A model generated the notes under the pieces. That model did not search any database. It worked only from the letters and a program-made list of their open reading frames with translations, and was not told the origin of the DNA. Below, one piece after another: positions 9,947 to 20,334 of a stretch of DNA of 64,000 bases (its first letter is position 1; each line of letters opens with the position of its first letter). Made by a program: the position numbers and the translations under genes. The DNA comes from Acanthosepion pharaonis. Taxonomy: Eukaryota; Mollusca; Cephalopoda; Sepiida; Sepiidae. The DNA is taken from contig CAHIKZ030002622.1 in NCBI GenBank assembly GCA_903632075.3, forward strand, positions 546,501 through 610,500. The letters run 5' to 3'.

Positions 9947-11150
9947 GCATTCTGCATTTTTCCATGGACAGTCTTTCCTAAAATGTAATTTTCCACATCA
10001 GAAACAAGGCTTTATATTACTTTTTGTGCATTTTCCTTAGCTTATAGCAATGCACATTTTTTTATTCTGATGTTTTTCAGTATCAAGCTTCAGATTTAGC
10101 CTTGTTTGGCAATTGTCCTCTATTTCCTGTAGTGTTACATTATTATTGTGTTCAGTTATTGCTAAAATTTTCATTCATACTTCAGCATCTTTTTCTTCTG
10201 TTAGACCTTGCACAAAAATCAATCCTTTGAACATATCTGGAGTCATTTCCTTTAGTATCTGTCTATATTTCTGAGATGAGGTATTATGTACACTATTTAC
10301 ATTATTCGGACTCTTGTCCTCATCTTTGTCGCCATATTTATTACAACGTTCTGGCAATTGTACACACTGGCGTTCTTCAGGTGGTTGAAATGTCGAACTG
10401 AACCCTTTATTTCACTATTATTTTCGCTATAAAACATGGCACATAGAACTAGAACAGTCTACACCAGTGAGCAAAATAAAGTGCTCAGTTCAACATTCCA
10501 ACCACCTGAAGAAGGTCAGTGTGTACAATGGCCAAAATGTTGTAATAAATATGGTGACAAAGATGAGGACAATAGTCTGAATAATGTAAATAGTGTCATT
10601 TCCTTTAGTTTAAATTGTTCACATTCTTTTTTGACAGAACCTACATATATGATGAAATTTTCATTCTCTTTTTTTGTTATATTCATACACCTCCAATGAG
10701 CATGAAACAGCGAACACTTGTCACTAAAAATTTTCGTCAGAATGTGTACTGTGTATTCTAACCCTATTTCACCTGGTTTTCTTAGTAAAATATAATTGTA
10801 GTACTTTTCGTACTTTATTGGAGCTATTTTTCTTGACAACAACCTGTTTTTTTATCTTCTTTCCAGCCACTCTATTCCTAACTAATTATTTTTTAATGTC
10901 TATGAAAATACACAGCAAAAGTATCATCAGGATTGTATACAAATTCTGATATGGTGTTTTGCATTGCATCTGGCGTAAAAAACATTGAAACATTTTTCTT
11001 CAAAATCCCTTCCAACAACTGTTGTTGTTTTTGCAACTGTAGCAATTGTTGCTTCTGTTGTTCTTGTTGAATTTCAACTATTGAAGCCCCAATGCTGCAG
11101 TTTTTTATCCTGCACTTGTGTTGAAGTATCCTCATCAACAACTATTAAAA
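9947..11150 (-). pseudogene. Gypsy gag with zinc knuckle
   Basis: At 10893-11141 the minus strand encodes a glutamine-rich stretch then SEFVYNPDDTFAVYFHRH, a Gypsy gag N-terminal region. At 10516-10842 it reads RKPGEIGLE and FSDKCSLF, ending at EQFKLKEMT. The frame resumes at 10241 (LKEMTPDMFKGLIFVQGL) after a palindromic PLE unit. At 9950-10020 a CCHC knuckle pair begins (KDCPW, AECYNCG). The reading frame is recoverable on both sides of each insertion, but other frameshifts are present. Confidence 0.8.
10257..10594. mobile_element. Palindromic PLE-derived unit in gag
   Basis: This 338-bp insertion has a perfect 15-bp TSD, GTCATTTCCTTTAGT, at 10242-10256 and 10595-10609. A minus-strand partial unit (10257-about 10410, complete 3' end) is followed by a plus-strand unit (about 10432-10594) that stops at AATGTAAATAGT. 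The two are inverted copies of the same body. The TSD encloses both arms, so they arrived as one molecule. The plus arm has an open frame from 10436 (TRTVYTSEQNK, DEDNSLNNVNSV). Confidence 0.92.
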
Positions 11151-11169
11151 CTTCCCATTGTAACATTAT

Positions 11170-11373
11170 TGTTATAACACACACTTGTAACAGGTATAAT
11201 GTAATTCGTTAAAGTATTCTCTATATATAATGCTTAGTTTATTGTCATAACACTGGTATAGCTAGTATGAAAACTGACTCCAATAAAACTACTATGACCT
11301 CATACCATGGAACTCTTTATAGTATTAGACAAGTTCATAGAATCACCAGGAGTATATTGTTTACTCCATAATG
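11170..11373 (-). repeat. Gypsy element 5' LTR
   Basis: This is the direct partner of 5096-5300 (204 bp). It ends TTATAACA on the minus strand at 11170, next to gag, so transcription would run leftward. Its first bases are CATTATGG where the 3' LTR has TGTTGTGG; the three changes are transitions. LINE sequence that was interrupted at 5092 resumes at 11374. The sequence just inside the LTR (ATAATGTTACAATGG) is where a primer-binding site is expected, but I cannot assign a tRNA. Confidence 0.9.
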
Positions 11374-11735
11374 CTTTTCTACAGATTTTTCCTTGTTTCT
11401 CCAACTACATGTATTTAAGCATGCTACTAGATTGGCATTGAGGTCCACCCATTTACTGTTGAAATAGCTAAATATAACCTCTACTTCTACTCCAACAGTT
11501 TCTTTTCTCACACTTTTCACCTGTGGAACTCCCTTCTGCTTACTTACTTACCTGATAACTACAATCATCAAAAATTTAAATGCAACATTAATCGCCATGT
11601 TCTGTCTTTTTGAATCTCATTCATCCTTTGTCCTTTCTTCAATCCTGCCTATTCACAGTCTTCTCTGTCAACCCCTGCACATTAGTGTCATTCTTGCCTT
11701 GCCTGGGGTGAAATGATTAAAAAATATCTGATAAA
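11374..11735 (+). pseudogene. LINE-A 3' end, right half
   Basis: Decayed LINE-A sequence continues from the segment at 4900-5092. It contains the TTTACTGTTGAAATAGC block, CTGTGGAACTCCCTTC (WNSLP-like) and the family 3' UTR ending GCCTGGGGTGAAATGATTAAAA at about 11722. With the left half it forms one 5'-truncated LINE copy broken by the 6.3-kb Gypsy insertion. Confidence 0.82.
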
Positions 11736-11758
11736 TCTTTAAAGAAGATTTGTCTTTG

Positions 11759-12087
11759 TCTATATTTCTGAGATGAGGTATTATGTACAGTATTTACATT
11801 AGTCGGACTATTGTCCTCATCTTTGTCGCCATATTTGTCACAACGTTTCGGCCGTTGTACGCTCCGGCCTTCTTGAGGTGGTTGGAATTTCGAACTGAAC
11901 CCTTTATTTCGATCGCTGGGGTAGACTGTTCTAATTCCACATGCCATGTTTGATGGATGTCAGTTATCAGTTATCTCCTGCTAATTTTCCCTCTGAAAGT
12001 TCTCCACTGCCTTAACCAGGAATTGAACTCACCTTCTTTGGGTCTGTCACTGGATCTAACCAACGCCTTTATCCACTGTGCCATGTG
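11759..12087 (-). repeat. PLE terminal repeat with tRNA-like head
   Basis: This 329-bp unit begins AAGGACACATGGCACAGTGG on the minus strand. A Pol III A box TGGCACAGTGG is at 12073-12083 and a B box GTTCAATTCC at about 12019-12027, some 55 bp apart. The body carries a stem-forming GGCCG...CGGCC with GAAAC after it, and ends ATCTCAGAAATATAGA. It matches the free-standing 330-bp unit at 44954-45283 along its whole length. The SINE-like unit and the PLE terminal repeat are thus the same sequence. Confidence 0.88.
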
Positions 12088-12089
12088 TC

Positions 12090-12690
12090 CTTGAGCTTCT
12101 GAGTATTATAAACCTAATGTTTTCAGCATCATTTTTACCAGTGCTCATATTGCAATTTTTTGCTGTTATCATTGCATGTCTTTTCCAGAGTTCATATTGC
12201 AACTTTGTTATCATTGCTTTTCTCTGGCACTCCTTATTACTGGTTCCCATATTGTATTTATTTCTATGCTTGGTCGGCTCAGGAGATTTTTGTGGCCTAG
12301 CATATGTGCTGATTCCTTAAGTTTACGAATTTTCCAATGGTGTTCCCTGTCTATGATCTCAACATGATCCCACAGGGGGCGGTGATCTCCCTTCTCTCTC
12401 CATATGTGGTCAGCCACGCCTGATTTTTCTACTTCCCCTCACGTTACAGCTTTCTGGTGTTCTTGAAGCCTTACCTTGAGGGGGCGGCCTGTCTCTCCTT
12501 TATATTCCTTTCCGCAGCTGCATGGGATAGCGTACACACAGTCTTTAGTCATGTTCCTCTCTATGGGGGGTCTCACTCGTGAGAGATACCTGCGAAGTGT
12601 TGTCACGCTTTTGAAGGTTGTCCTGATGTTATATGGACCGCAGATCCTTTGTATTTTCTCTGAAATTTTCTTCTTTTTCCCAAAGAAGGT
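12090..12690 (-). pseudogene. PLE protein C-terminus, GIY-YIG endonuclease
   Basis: The minus strand encodes the endonuclease end of a Penelope-like protein. In order it reads TLRRYLSRVRPP, then VYAIPCSCGKEYKGETGR (the GIY-YIG module, with CSC and the arginine of GETGR), LQEHQKAVT, ADHIW, REHHWKIRKLKESAHML and IWEPVI. The downstream CCHH-type residues are recognisable. One in-frame TGA follows AVT, at a position where CGA would restore the frame, consistent with CpG decay. The RT domain that should lie upstream is absent. In a live element this nuclease would nick the target site. Confidence 0.93.
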
Positions 12691-12948
12691 GAGTTCAATT
12701 CCTGGTTAAGGCAGTGGAGAACTTTCAGAGGGAAAATTAGCAGGAGATAACTGATAACTGACATCCATCAAACATGGCACGTGGAATTAGAACAGTCTAC
12801 CCCAGCGATCGAAATAAAGGGTTCAGTTCGAAATTCCAACCACCTGAAGAAGGCCGGAGCGTACAACGGCCGAAACGTTGTGACAAATATGGCGACAAAG
12901 ATGAGGACAATAGTCCGACTAATGTAAATACTGTAAGATTTGTCTTTG

Positions 12949-13982
12949 CTAGAAACATTCTATAGTCTACTTAAGTAAACCTTTTATGAAACAAATCAAC
13001 ACTAACCCTAAACCTATAACATTTATATGAAAAGAAACTGCTTCTGGGTTCTTTATGAATTTTCAGAGTTATTTTTAAAGTACACTAGACTACCCATGAC
13101 CCGTTGGGTCACTAGCAGTTCAGGTTATAAAATGTTCAAGTTGATTTCAACATTGTAATATTGTCTGTTTGAAAAAAGTTGAAATAAAAAATACTTACTG
13201 TATAAACAACTCATATTTTTAAATCTTATTCACTTAAAATATTTTTTAAATAACATTAACGTAAAAATATATTTTTGATATGCCAAAAAGTATTTTAAAA
13301 TCATATTCACTTGAAAATGTTTTTTTTTAAATATGACAAAAATATTTTTTAAATATTTAAAATATTGTTTGTTTAAAGAAAGTTAAAATATAAATAAGCA
13401 CACACAAAATCTCAGAGGAGAAAAGAGAGAGAAAGGTGGAAAGAGAGGTGAAAAGAGAGACATGGAAAGATAGAGGTGGAAATAAGCTTAAATCATTATA
13501 CACAGCATTTCCTTCTCTCCCCCTTTCCTATACAATAATAAATTTACATCTTTCTTTCCTACACTCTCTATATATGACTTTGTGTGCACAGTGACAAACA
13601 CACAAGCAAGTAAGCAAAGTTCACAGAGTTTTAGTGTTATAAAGATTTTATCTGCAATCTATTAATGTTTGCTTTTCATCTGCAAATCAACCAATTTAGT
13701 TCTATTTATTTCTTGGTTTGTCTACTGAAACATTATTCAAAATAGTCAAAAATCAAGATGTAAATTTTATTATATATTTTCTTTTTACTCAGTAATAAAT
13801 GATACAAGTCCTCAATCTGAGGCAAATGTTTAAAAACTATTTTACGCTATTTACATGTGAACTATTGTCCTCATCTTAATAGGACAATAGTCTGCTTGTG
13901 GATCAACAAGACCAGAAGTGTGCAAATTTCTGTTCTAATTATATCAAGTGAAAGAGCAAATATTAAAAGAATTTATAGAAAC
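12949..13982. other. Unassigned AT-rich stretch
   Basis: AT-rich sequence with a purine-rich GAGAGAAAGGTGGAAAGAG run near 13425-13485 and a short hairpin, CTATTGTCCTCATC...GGACAATAG, at about 13862-13892. The block at 13088-13125 (ACTAGACTACCCATGACCCG) vaguely resembles the element at 14224-14877. No gene or RNA was recognised. Confidence 0.5.
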
Positions 13983-14223
13983 TTGCAGAAAGTGATTTTA
14001 TGATAGAAATGATTTACAAATTATTATTGGAATTTTTAAAGACAAAGATAGATTAACATTATGCTGGATGAAACAAAGCCAAGTAAATATCATGGATTCA
14101 AGCGAGTTTTCCAAATTGGTAATTTTATAATAGAAATGATTTATAAATTTTTATAGGGATTTTTAAAGACAAAGATTGATTAACATTTTGCTGGATGAAA
14201 AAAAGCCAAGTAAATATCATAGA
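13983..14223 (-). repeat. Inverted copies of the ~130-bp repeat
   Basis: Two minus-strand copies of the unit seen at 1715-2050 (GAAATGATTTATAAAT, AAAGACAAAGATTGATTAAC, AAATATCATGGATT). A third copy resumes at 14878 after an inserted element, so the array was interrupted by that insertion. Confidence 0.8.
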
Positions 14224-14877
14224 CTAGCAGTAGATCCCGGCGTTGCCCGGGGATATAACAGTAAGAGATAGATCAAGTATCCACCATCATAAAGACTGAT
14301 TGAAAAATAAAATTGACAAAGATTATTGTTTAAGGTTGACAGACATGCATGTCTTAATTATTATTTTTTTTTTTTTTTAAGAATTGGTCAAACCCAAACT
14401 CAAACAAAAACATTGTTTTCAATCGTTATGAGTCTCTACCGATTGAATAGAATTGTCTTGTAAATGGAATTTTTAAAGCATTCTGAATGTTAAAAATAAA
14501 GAAAAAAGTGTGCAAGAGAATAAGAAACACTACCTGCCAAAAACAAAAAAAAAGTGAAGTTTTGTTTTCTCGGCTGAAAAATATAGGAAATTCGCTCCCA
14601 TATTTAAAGGAACCCACACACACAAACAACCTGATGTGAGTTGTCCCCCTTCCATTTTCATGATGTCTCTTAATCGTGTTTTCAAATTGATTTTGTGCAA
14701 AAACAATTATATTTTTCCCATTTTTGGCACTGTTAGAAACACCACAAGGTAATTTTATGTAGTCCTGTGAAGTTTTGTCGAAATTGGTTGAAAAATGTAG
14801 GAAATCCGATCCAATATATAAACGTTACTGACACACACACACACACACACAATCTGCGTTTTATAATAAGTAAGATT
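14224..14877 (+). mobile_element. Insertion with CCCGGCGTTGCCCGGG core
   Basis: A 654-bp insertion breaks the ~130-bp satellite. Its left end reads ACTAGCAGTAGATCCCGG. A GC-rich CCCGGCGTTGCCCGGG block (14236-14251) can form a short hairpin. The right end contains (AC)n then GCGTTTTATAATAAGTAAGA. Two inner blocks that read GTCCTGTGAAGTTTTGTCG and GAAAAATGTAGGAAATCCG echo each other (compare 14570-14600). Repeats with a CCCGGCGTTGCCCGGG core occur in many invertebrates, but I cannot place it in a class. Confidence 0.6.
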
Positions 14878-14998
14878 AGAGAGAGTTTTCTAAACTGGTA
14901 ATTTTATAATAGAAATTATTTATAAATTTTTATAGGGATTTTTAAAGTTAAAGATAGATTAACATTATACTGTATGAAGTAAATATCATGGGTTAAAG
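14878..14998 (-). repeat. ~130-bp repeat, copy right of the insertion
   Basis: This reads ATAGAAATTATTTATAAATTTTTATAGGG and continues to AAATATCATGGGTT on the plus strand, the reverse of the unit at 1715-2050. It completes the array cut by the 14224-14877 insertion. Confidence 0.75.
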
Positions 14999-15269
14999 AA
15001 AAACCTTTGATAAAATTATTATTGGTGTGGAGAAATCATTTTGGGGAACAAAATGTCTAACAAGAATCGTTTCCAATCTGATAAAATTACCTATAATTTT
15101 AAAGAAATTTAAGTATTTATAAGTAATTTTCATATGATTGCAAACAAATTTAGTACATAAATTTTCTACTAACAAAGATTTGACCATAAAAAAAAAATGA
15201 TTTAACATACACAGTGAGAAAAATTTATGCAGTCTATGACATTTATTCCTGAAAATGTGTGCACCAAGA

Positions 15270-15572
15270 ACATTGGCAGCAAGATCTTACCATTTACAAT
15301 CAAAATTGCTAGATGTAGCTGTAAATTCTCTGCTAACACCTTTCTTTTCCTACACTTATCGCTTGTGGAACTCTCTTCTGGCTTCTTGCATTCCAATAAA
15401 AATTGATATTCAAATATTTATATGCAATGTCAATCCTGATCTTCTGTCCTCTTAAATTCTGTTCTTTTATTGTTCTCTCTCCTTAATAATATTTTTCTTA
15501 TTGTCTTTCACTCTCAGTTGCATGTTAGTGGCTCTCTTGCCTTGCTTAAGATGAAATGATAAAAAAAACAGA
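15270..15572 (+). pseudogene. LINE-A 3' end, truncated copy
   Basis: The copy starts near the block that elsewhere encodes ARCSCNFYANSF, contains CTTGTGGAACTCTCTTCTGG (WNSL-like), CAATGTCAATCC, and ends in CTTGCCTTGCTTAAGATGAAATG plus poly-A. Only the last part of RT and the 3' UTR survive. There are internal gaps relative to 21545-22297. Confidence 0.75.
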
Positions 15573-16376
15573 AAAAAATGGCAAAAGACCAAGTGCTCAA
15601 TGCTAAAAAACAGAGATTATGTATACTGGTAAATGAAATAGCTCCCAAGAGGATGTTTCCCTGATCACTACTATTATAATCTATTCAAGTCCAAGATCAA
15701 CCAATATCTATCGTACATAATCCCAGATTATGCATTTTCTACTTCCTCACTTACACACAGACACTCTTTGGAATGGTATGACTCCACCTCCTCCCCCAGC
15801 TATGGGTTAAATAGTGAGGATTGTATCTGAAAGAATCATTGTTATTCTCAAAACAAAAAGAATTGTTAATGTAATATTTACATCCTGCTTCTTCCTTCTT
15901 TGACACTGAATACAAAAATCTCTGTCAGTAAGCCTCTACCCTGAGGGTCCATTTAGCCTTGTATTGGGTGAATTAGAATTAAAAAGAAAGAATAGATAGT
16001 TAATACTGGAATATGATGTAAATAAGTATTGAAATATCTCTTGTTTGTTAATCAGACCAATCCATTTTTTATATATTTTTTATATCTGGCAGAAAAAGTG
16101 TGATAAATGATAAGGCTTTTATCTCTACTAAGCTTGGATGAACAATAATCCGACCATGAAATTTATTCATCTGATAAATAATAGATATAAAAGTATGGAA
16201 TTGCTGGTGTCCCTGAACTATCACCACAGAAAACACTTCCTTGCCAAATTCACTGTAATAAATAAACTTGTATACGTTTACAAATTTGCTATATTCAGAG
16301 ATAAGAGAGCAGAAGATGGCTTCAAAAAAAAAAATTCAGTAAATAAAACTATCCTAAAACACTGTAATAACTATTA
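15573..16376. other. Unassigned stretch with SINE-like fragment
   Basis: The block at about 15770-15830 (GACTCCACCTCCTCCCCCAG then TATGGGTTAAATAGTGAGG) matches the tail of the 5S/tRNA composite SINE family in plus orientation, but no head was found. The rest is AT-rich and unassigned. Confidence 0.5.
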
Positions 16377-16381
16377 GTATT

Positions 16382-16651
16382 TGTTGTGTATGATACACCT
16401 AATTTACATAAGTGGAGTACCGACCATATAAATATGGGTTGGTACCGGAAGACGAGGGAAGATTATGAGATCGAATCCAGAGACTCTGCCCGACTGCGAC
16501 TTAGTCAACCCATTCTGCAGGAACAGTCTTCCCAAGAATATACCAAAACTACCTGTAAATATTGTGTACCTTTTTTCAGTGTTTCAATACATTTTGTTAC
16601 GTACATTTTGTGTTGTATTATTATTATTCCATGCTTATTCAAGCTTCAACA
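16382..16651 (+). mobile_element. Solo LTR with 5-bp TSD
   Basis: This 270-bp element starts TGTTGTGTATGATACACC and ends AAGCTTCAACA. GTATT flanks it exactly at 16377-16381 and 16652-16656. It is the close partner of the copy nested in the Gypsy element (6515-6783). No internal region or second LTR is nearby. The family internal sequence is not in this window. Confidence 0.95.
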
Positions 16652-16656
16652 GTATT

Positions 16657-17280
16657 GTTTGTCAGCCAGCCATAGTTTACTGGGTATTTAATGTTAGGAA
16701 GAATAATGCTTTTTAGTCTTCCTGTACACTGAGTACTAATATTAGCATTAGTATAGCCATTGATACATTAACACTGAATGCGAATATAGAAAGATGAGAT
16801 ACATGCCCGTAACAAATAAAACATTTAATAAGGCAGAATACAACATACAAGCACATATTAAAAGGATTTACACATGTCAAAAAACAAATGATTGTTCATA
16901 CTGTCCAAAGGACAAGAATATTTAACAGAATAACAAACAAAGAAATAACATACCAGCCTTATGGCCTTTGACCGTCCGTAGCTAGGTGAATCAAAATTAC
17001 TTTTATTTCTCCACATTAGGCTTTGCACATGTTTCCCATTTTCCATGTGTGTGGACACCCTGGTCGTTAGGAAGGTAATAATGTTCCTCAAAAAACGGAA
17101 GCAAAAAGAAAAAGGGGCAGAAGAGTTCTTCTCTCTAAAGAGGCTGAACGCTCATGAACTCAACCCAAGGGAAAACAACTGTGGTCTCCCTACATAACCA
17201 TTTCACTTTTGTCTTTAAATTTTGAATGTTATTTCAAACTATCGGTTATTATTGTTGGCCTGTCACAGCTTTTATAAGAA
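16657..17280. other. Unassigned stretch
   Basis: No recognisable element. A short minus-strand frame at 16858-17091 has no family features and is probably chance. Confidence 0.5.
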
Positions 17281-17803
17281 AAATTAAATTAACCAGAGAA
17301 TAGTGTCTGAAGTCATATGAGGGGTTGAAAATTTTGCAGATAATGACAAAAGAACTGTGTCAAGTCCAAGAACTTTTCTCTAGAGTCAAGTCTGAAAACA
17401 GGCAAAGTTGGATTCCATCTCAGCATGAAGAAAACAGAGATACTCCAATTCAGTCAGGAAACACAAGACCTAGTGTGTACCTTAAACATGTAGTGAGTGC
17501 AAAATAATAATAACTACCTTCATGAATTTGGTGGACTGAGGAAGATGAAAGAAAAAAATTTATGAGCCTCTGTAAGATTTTTGTCTTTCACCAAAATTAA
17601 CTGGTGAGCCAAGAAGAAGGAAAGAAATATGTGAGCCTATGTGAAATTGTCTTTTGAACCAATGAAAACCTTGCCTTCAAAGAAATTAGCCAGAAGAAGA
17701 AAATAAATTCATGAGTCTACATGAAATTCTGTTTGATTTAAAATGAGGAGAAAAATTAAATTAACCAGAGAATAGTGTCTGAAGTCATATGAGAGGCTTT
17801 GTT
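17281..17803. repeat. Direct repeat of ~42 bp, 473 bp apart
   Basis: AAATTAAATTAACCAGAGAA followed by TAGTGTCTGAAGTCATATGA occurs at about 17283-17322 and again at about 17755-17795. Between them are diverged tandem-like blocks with TTCATGAGTC and GTGAAATTGTCTTT. No LTR ends or TSD were seen, so a local duplication is more likely than an LTR element. Confidence 0.7.
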
Positions 17804-18800
17804 TCAGTTACTCACAACCAGTGTTGAAGTATATAGGAGTGTAACTGGCAATTATATTATTGGCCTTGAATCAGCACATGGGACTTCAAAGAATTTTCTC
17901 CCATCAATCCCAGAAAGTTAAGTATTTCAAGCCCTCTCTCTCTTTGGCTACTTTTGAATGTATGCAAACCATATGTCTTTACAGGGAGCAATGAACTCTC
18001 TTAAATTTGTCTTAAACATTTTTTAATATTATTTTGTGTCTGATCATCTAATCTGTTATACAAACATTTCTGCTTCATGACAACATCTTATTTATTTTCC
18101 TGAAATGAGCTACTGACACTACTTCAAGAGCGTAAATTCATGAATAAATTGCTTATCTTCTTTTGTTGAAATTATCAATGTGTTTACTCATCATTATCAT
18201 CCTTCATTAATCTTGGCATGGGTAACTCAACTGTTCATTTTAATTTAAAGTTTCATTTTCTTCTAAGCCCCACACCCCTAGTGATTTATGTCCCTGGCAA
18301 TTTTTGATGTTCAACTTTGCAAGTATGACCTAGGACATCAATTTTTTTGATCTGAACCTCCTTTTACTATTTACCTCACATCATAAGTTTAATGTGTAGA
18401 AGGCAAATTGAATTAAACTTGGATTTTACAAGTTAGAAATATCTAAGCCAAAAAGTCAAAACAAATTTTATTAAAAATAAGGTCTTTTATTTAGAGCTAA
18501 GATTGGAATGAAGAAGAAACTTTGCTGCAAAACACAAAATTCAAAGATGAAATGTAGATTTTGATAAACATGGGAGCTTGGCTGGTAATGGTTAAGCATG
18601 GGTGGATGTGACACTTGATTGATTATATTGATTTTCCTTCGAAAAACACCTGGGAGTGGAAGTGCTGGGAAACCCCTTTGTGAAAGATAATTTTGATGTT
18701 GGTCGACCAAGAATGGCAAAGAAACAAAAATAATTTTGACAAGTGATTGATTATAAGCCTGTGTCCATTTTTCCTTAAAACATATGGTCTGAAATTATTT
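17804..18800. other. Unassigned stretch
   Basis: No recognised feature. The minus frame at 18471-18719 shows no family features. Confidence 0.5.
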
Positions 18801-18803
18801 TGC

Positions 18804-20110
18804 TTATATTAAACAAACATGGGTGATCATGAGTCTCCACAACTCCCTATCCTTTGTAACTCCTATCAATGTCAGTCTTTTTACTATCCATCTTAGTCCA
18901 TGCTTGGCCATCAAATTCTTCAAGTTTTCTTTGCTCATTTTGCGTATTTGAAATTTTAAATTTCTGATTATATGCACAAGTGTCATTTTTGTTTCCATTT
19001 TCTTGAAAAATTTCTCAATACTCATATACTCCATCCATGGTATTCTCAGCTTCCTGCTGTGGAACCACATCTCTGTTGCTTCAAGTCTACTCTTCATTTG
19101 CAAAAATTGTCCAGCATTCATTGTCATATAGGAAGATTGATAATACATAGTGGTTCAGTACTCTTTCCTTTGTTTCTAATGATATTTTCTTGTTTCTTTA
19201 TACTTTGTTTAGCTTTTAGAAGACATCTTTTGCAATTCCAATACACCTTCTAATTTTGATATCAAATTTTCCATCTGTTAAAATCTCTCAGAGGATAAGT
19301 TTTTATTTTTATTAATTACCAAGGTTTCTGAATCTTGCAAGGCATCTGAATTTGAATTTGACGATAGAGGCACCTTGTCTCAAATCTAAATTCAAGGACA
19401 TCTCACTTCTGCTAGAGGAACTCCTCCCTGATTGACTATATCTTCAGGAGTGTAAACATACTCACCACACTTAGGCAATTGGGGGTTGACGAGAATATTT
19501 AACTAATAGTTGAGGTGGATGGTCATTGACTCTAAGGAGTTCATTCACTCTTTATCAGCTCTTATTTTTTGTGCTACTGTGGTTACCTTCCTCACCAAAC
19601 CAAGATCTAGTGGGAAAGTTGATTTAGTCCTCAACCACTTGAACACTCAGTTTTTTTTAATTCAGAGTTGTCCTTCTCGTATCCTTCATTATTAAGATTG
19701 TACCCACCAATAATGAATCCAGGTAGGACATCTAATTCTCAAAGATCACAGTATAGGCTGAATAAGTCTGGTGAGAAGACACATCTTTGTCTTACGCATC
19801 TTTCTATTTTTGTATATTTACTGAATTCATTTTCTATCCATATGTAAACAGTTTGCTGCCACTATAGGTTCTGGATTATTCTAATATTGTTTTCAAATAT
19901 GTCAAGGTTAACAAGCAGTTCTAACAGTTCTTTGTTAGATACTTTATCAAATGCTTTTGCATAATCTATAAAACATAGATATACATCTTTGTGCTTTTGT
20001 ATTGCTCTTTTTGATATCATTCTGAGCATAAATATTGCATTCCTTGTTCCAGTGTCTTTAAAGAATCCACATTGTTCTTGTCCTATTTCTGGTATAATTC
20101 TGCTGCACAC
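18804..20110 (-). pseudogene. LINE-B reverse transcriptase, broken copy
   Basis: The minus strand at 19862-20110 encodes an RT segment: QEQCGFFKDTGTRNAIFMLR, then YLCFIDYAKAFDKV, which is motif A with the catalytic aspartate. At 19740-19850 NEFSKYTKIERCVRQR and FSPDLFSLY form motif B. The YADD segment is missing. At 18804-19148 the C-terminal region reads SRLEATEMWFHSRKLRIPW. The middle (19270-19740) is unrelated or scrambled sequence. It shares the motif B segment with 3160-3284. Confidence 0.85.
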
Positions 20111-20334
20111 ACTATTCAGATGATAAGTTTTTTTATATGGACTTCATATTTGTTTGCAATTAGCTTCGCACATCGTGCTAAGAAAATAGATCTTAGGGTT
20201 CAATGGAAAATTGTTGCCATTTTATATTTTTAATTTTGTACATGGATGTCATTTGTTTTTGATATTGTTGACTGCACAGTATAGTAGGGTCAGTTGGGCA
20301 CCATCTATAAGTACCATGATGCAATCCATTCCAC

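Larger units (their letters stand above)
11759..12934 (-). mobile_element. Penelope-like element copy, 1.18 kb, with TSD
   Basis: A perfect 14-bp TSD, AAGATTTGTCTTTG, lies at 11745-11758 and 12935-12948. On the minus strand, reading from 12934, the order is an inverted partial terminal repeat (12934-about 12680), the C-terminal GIY-YIG region of the PLE protein (about 12690-12090), and a full terminal repeat with tRNA-like head (12087-11759). The RT domain is missing, so the copy is 5'-truncated within the ORF and capped by an inverted repeat piece. Inverted terminal-repeat arrangements are known for Penelope elements. The copy is little decayed. Confidence 0.92.

Noticed and set aside
5096..11373. 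Intact, possibly infectious Gypsy element with an envelope gene
   Set aside because: No envelope-like frame was found after integrase; pol and gag have frameshifts and four insertions.
11990..12087. Functional tRNA gene
   Set aside because: A and B boxes are good, but the acceptor and anticodon arms do not pair properly and the unit continues into a repeat body. It is a tRNA-derived head.
17281..17803. Short LTR retrotransposon between 42-bp direct repeats
   Set aside because: No TG...CA ends, no TSD, no primer-binding site or polypurine tract, and the interior has no coding sequence.
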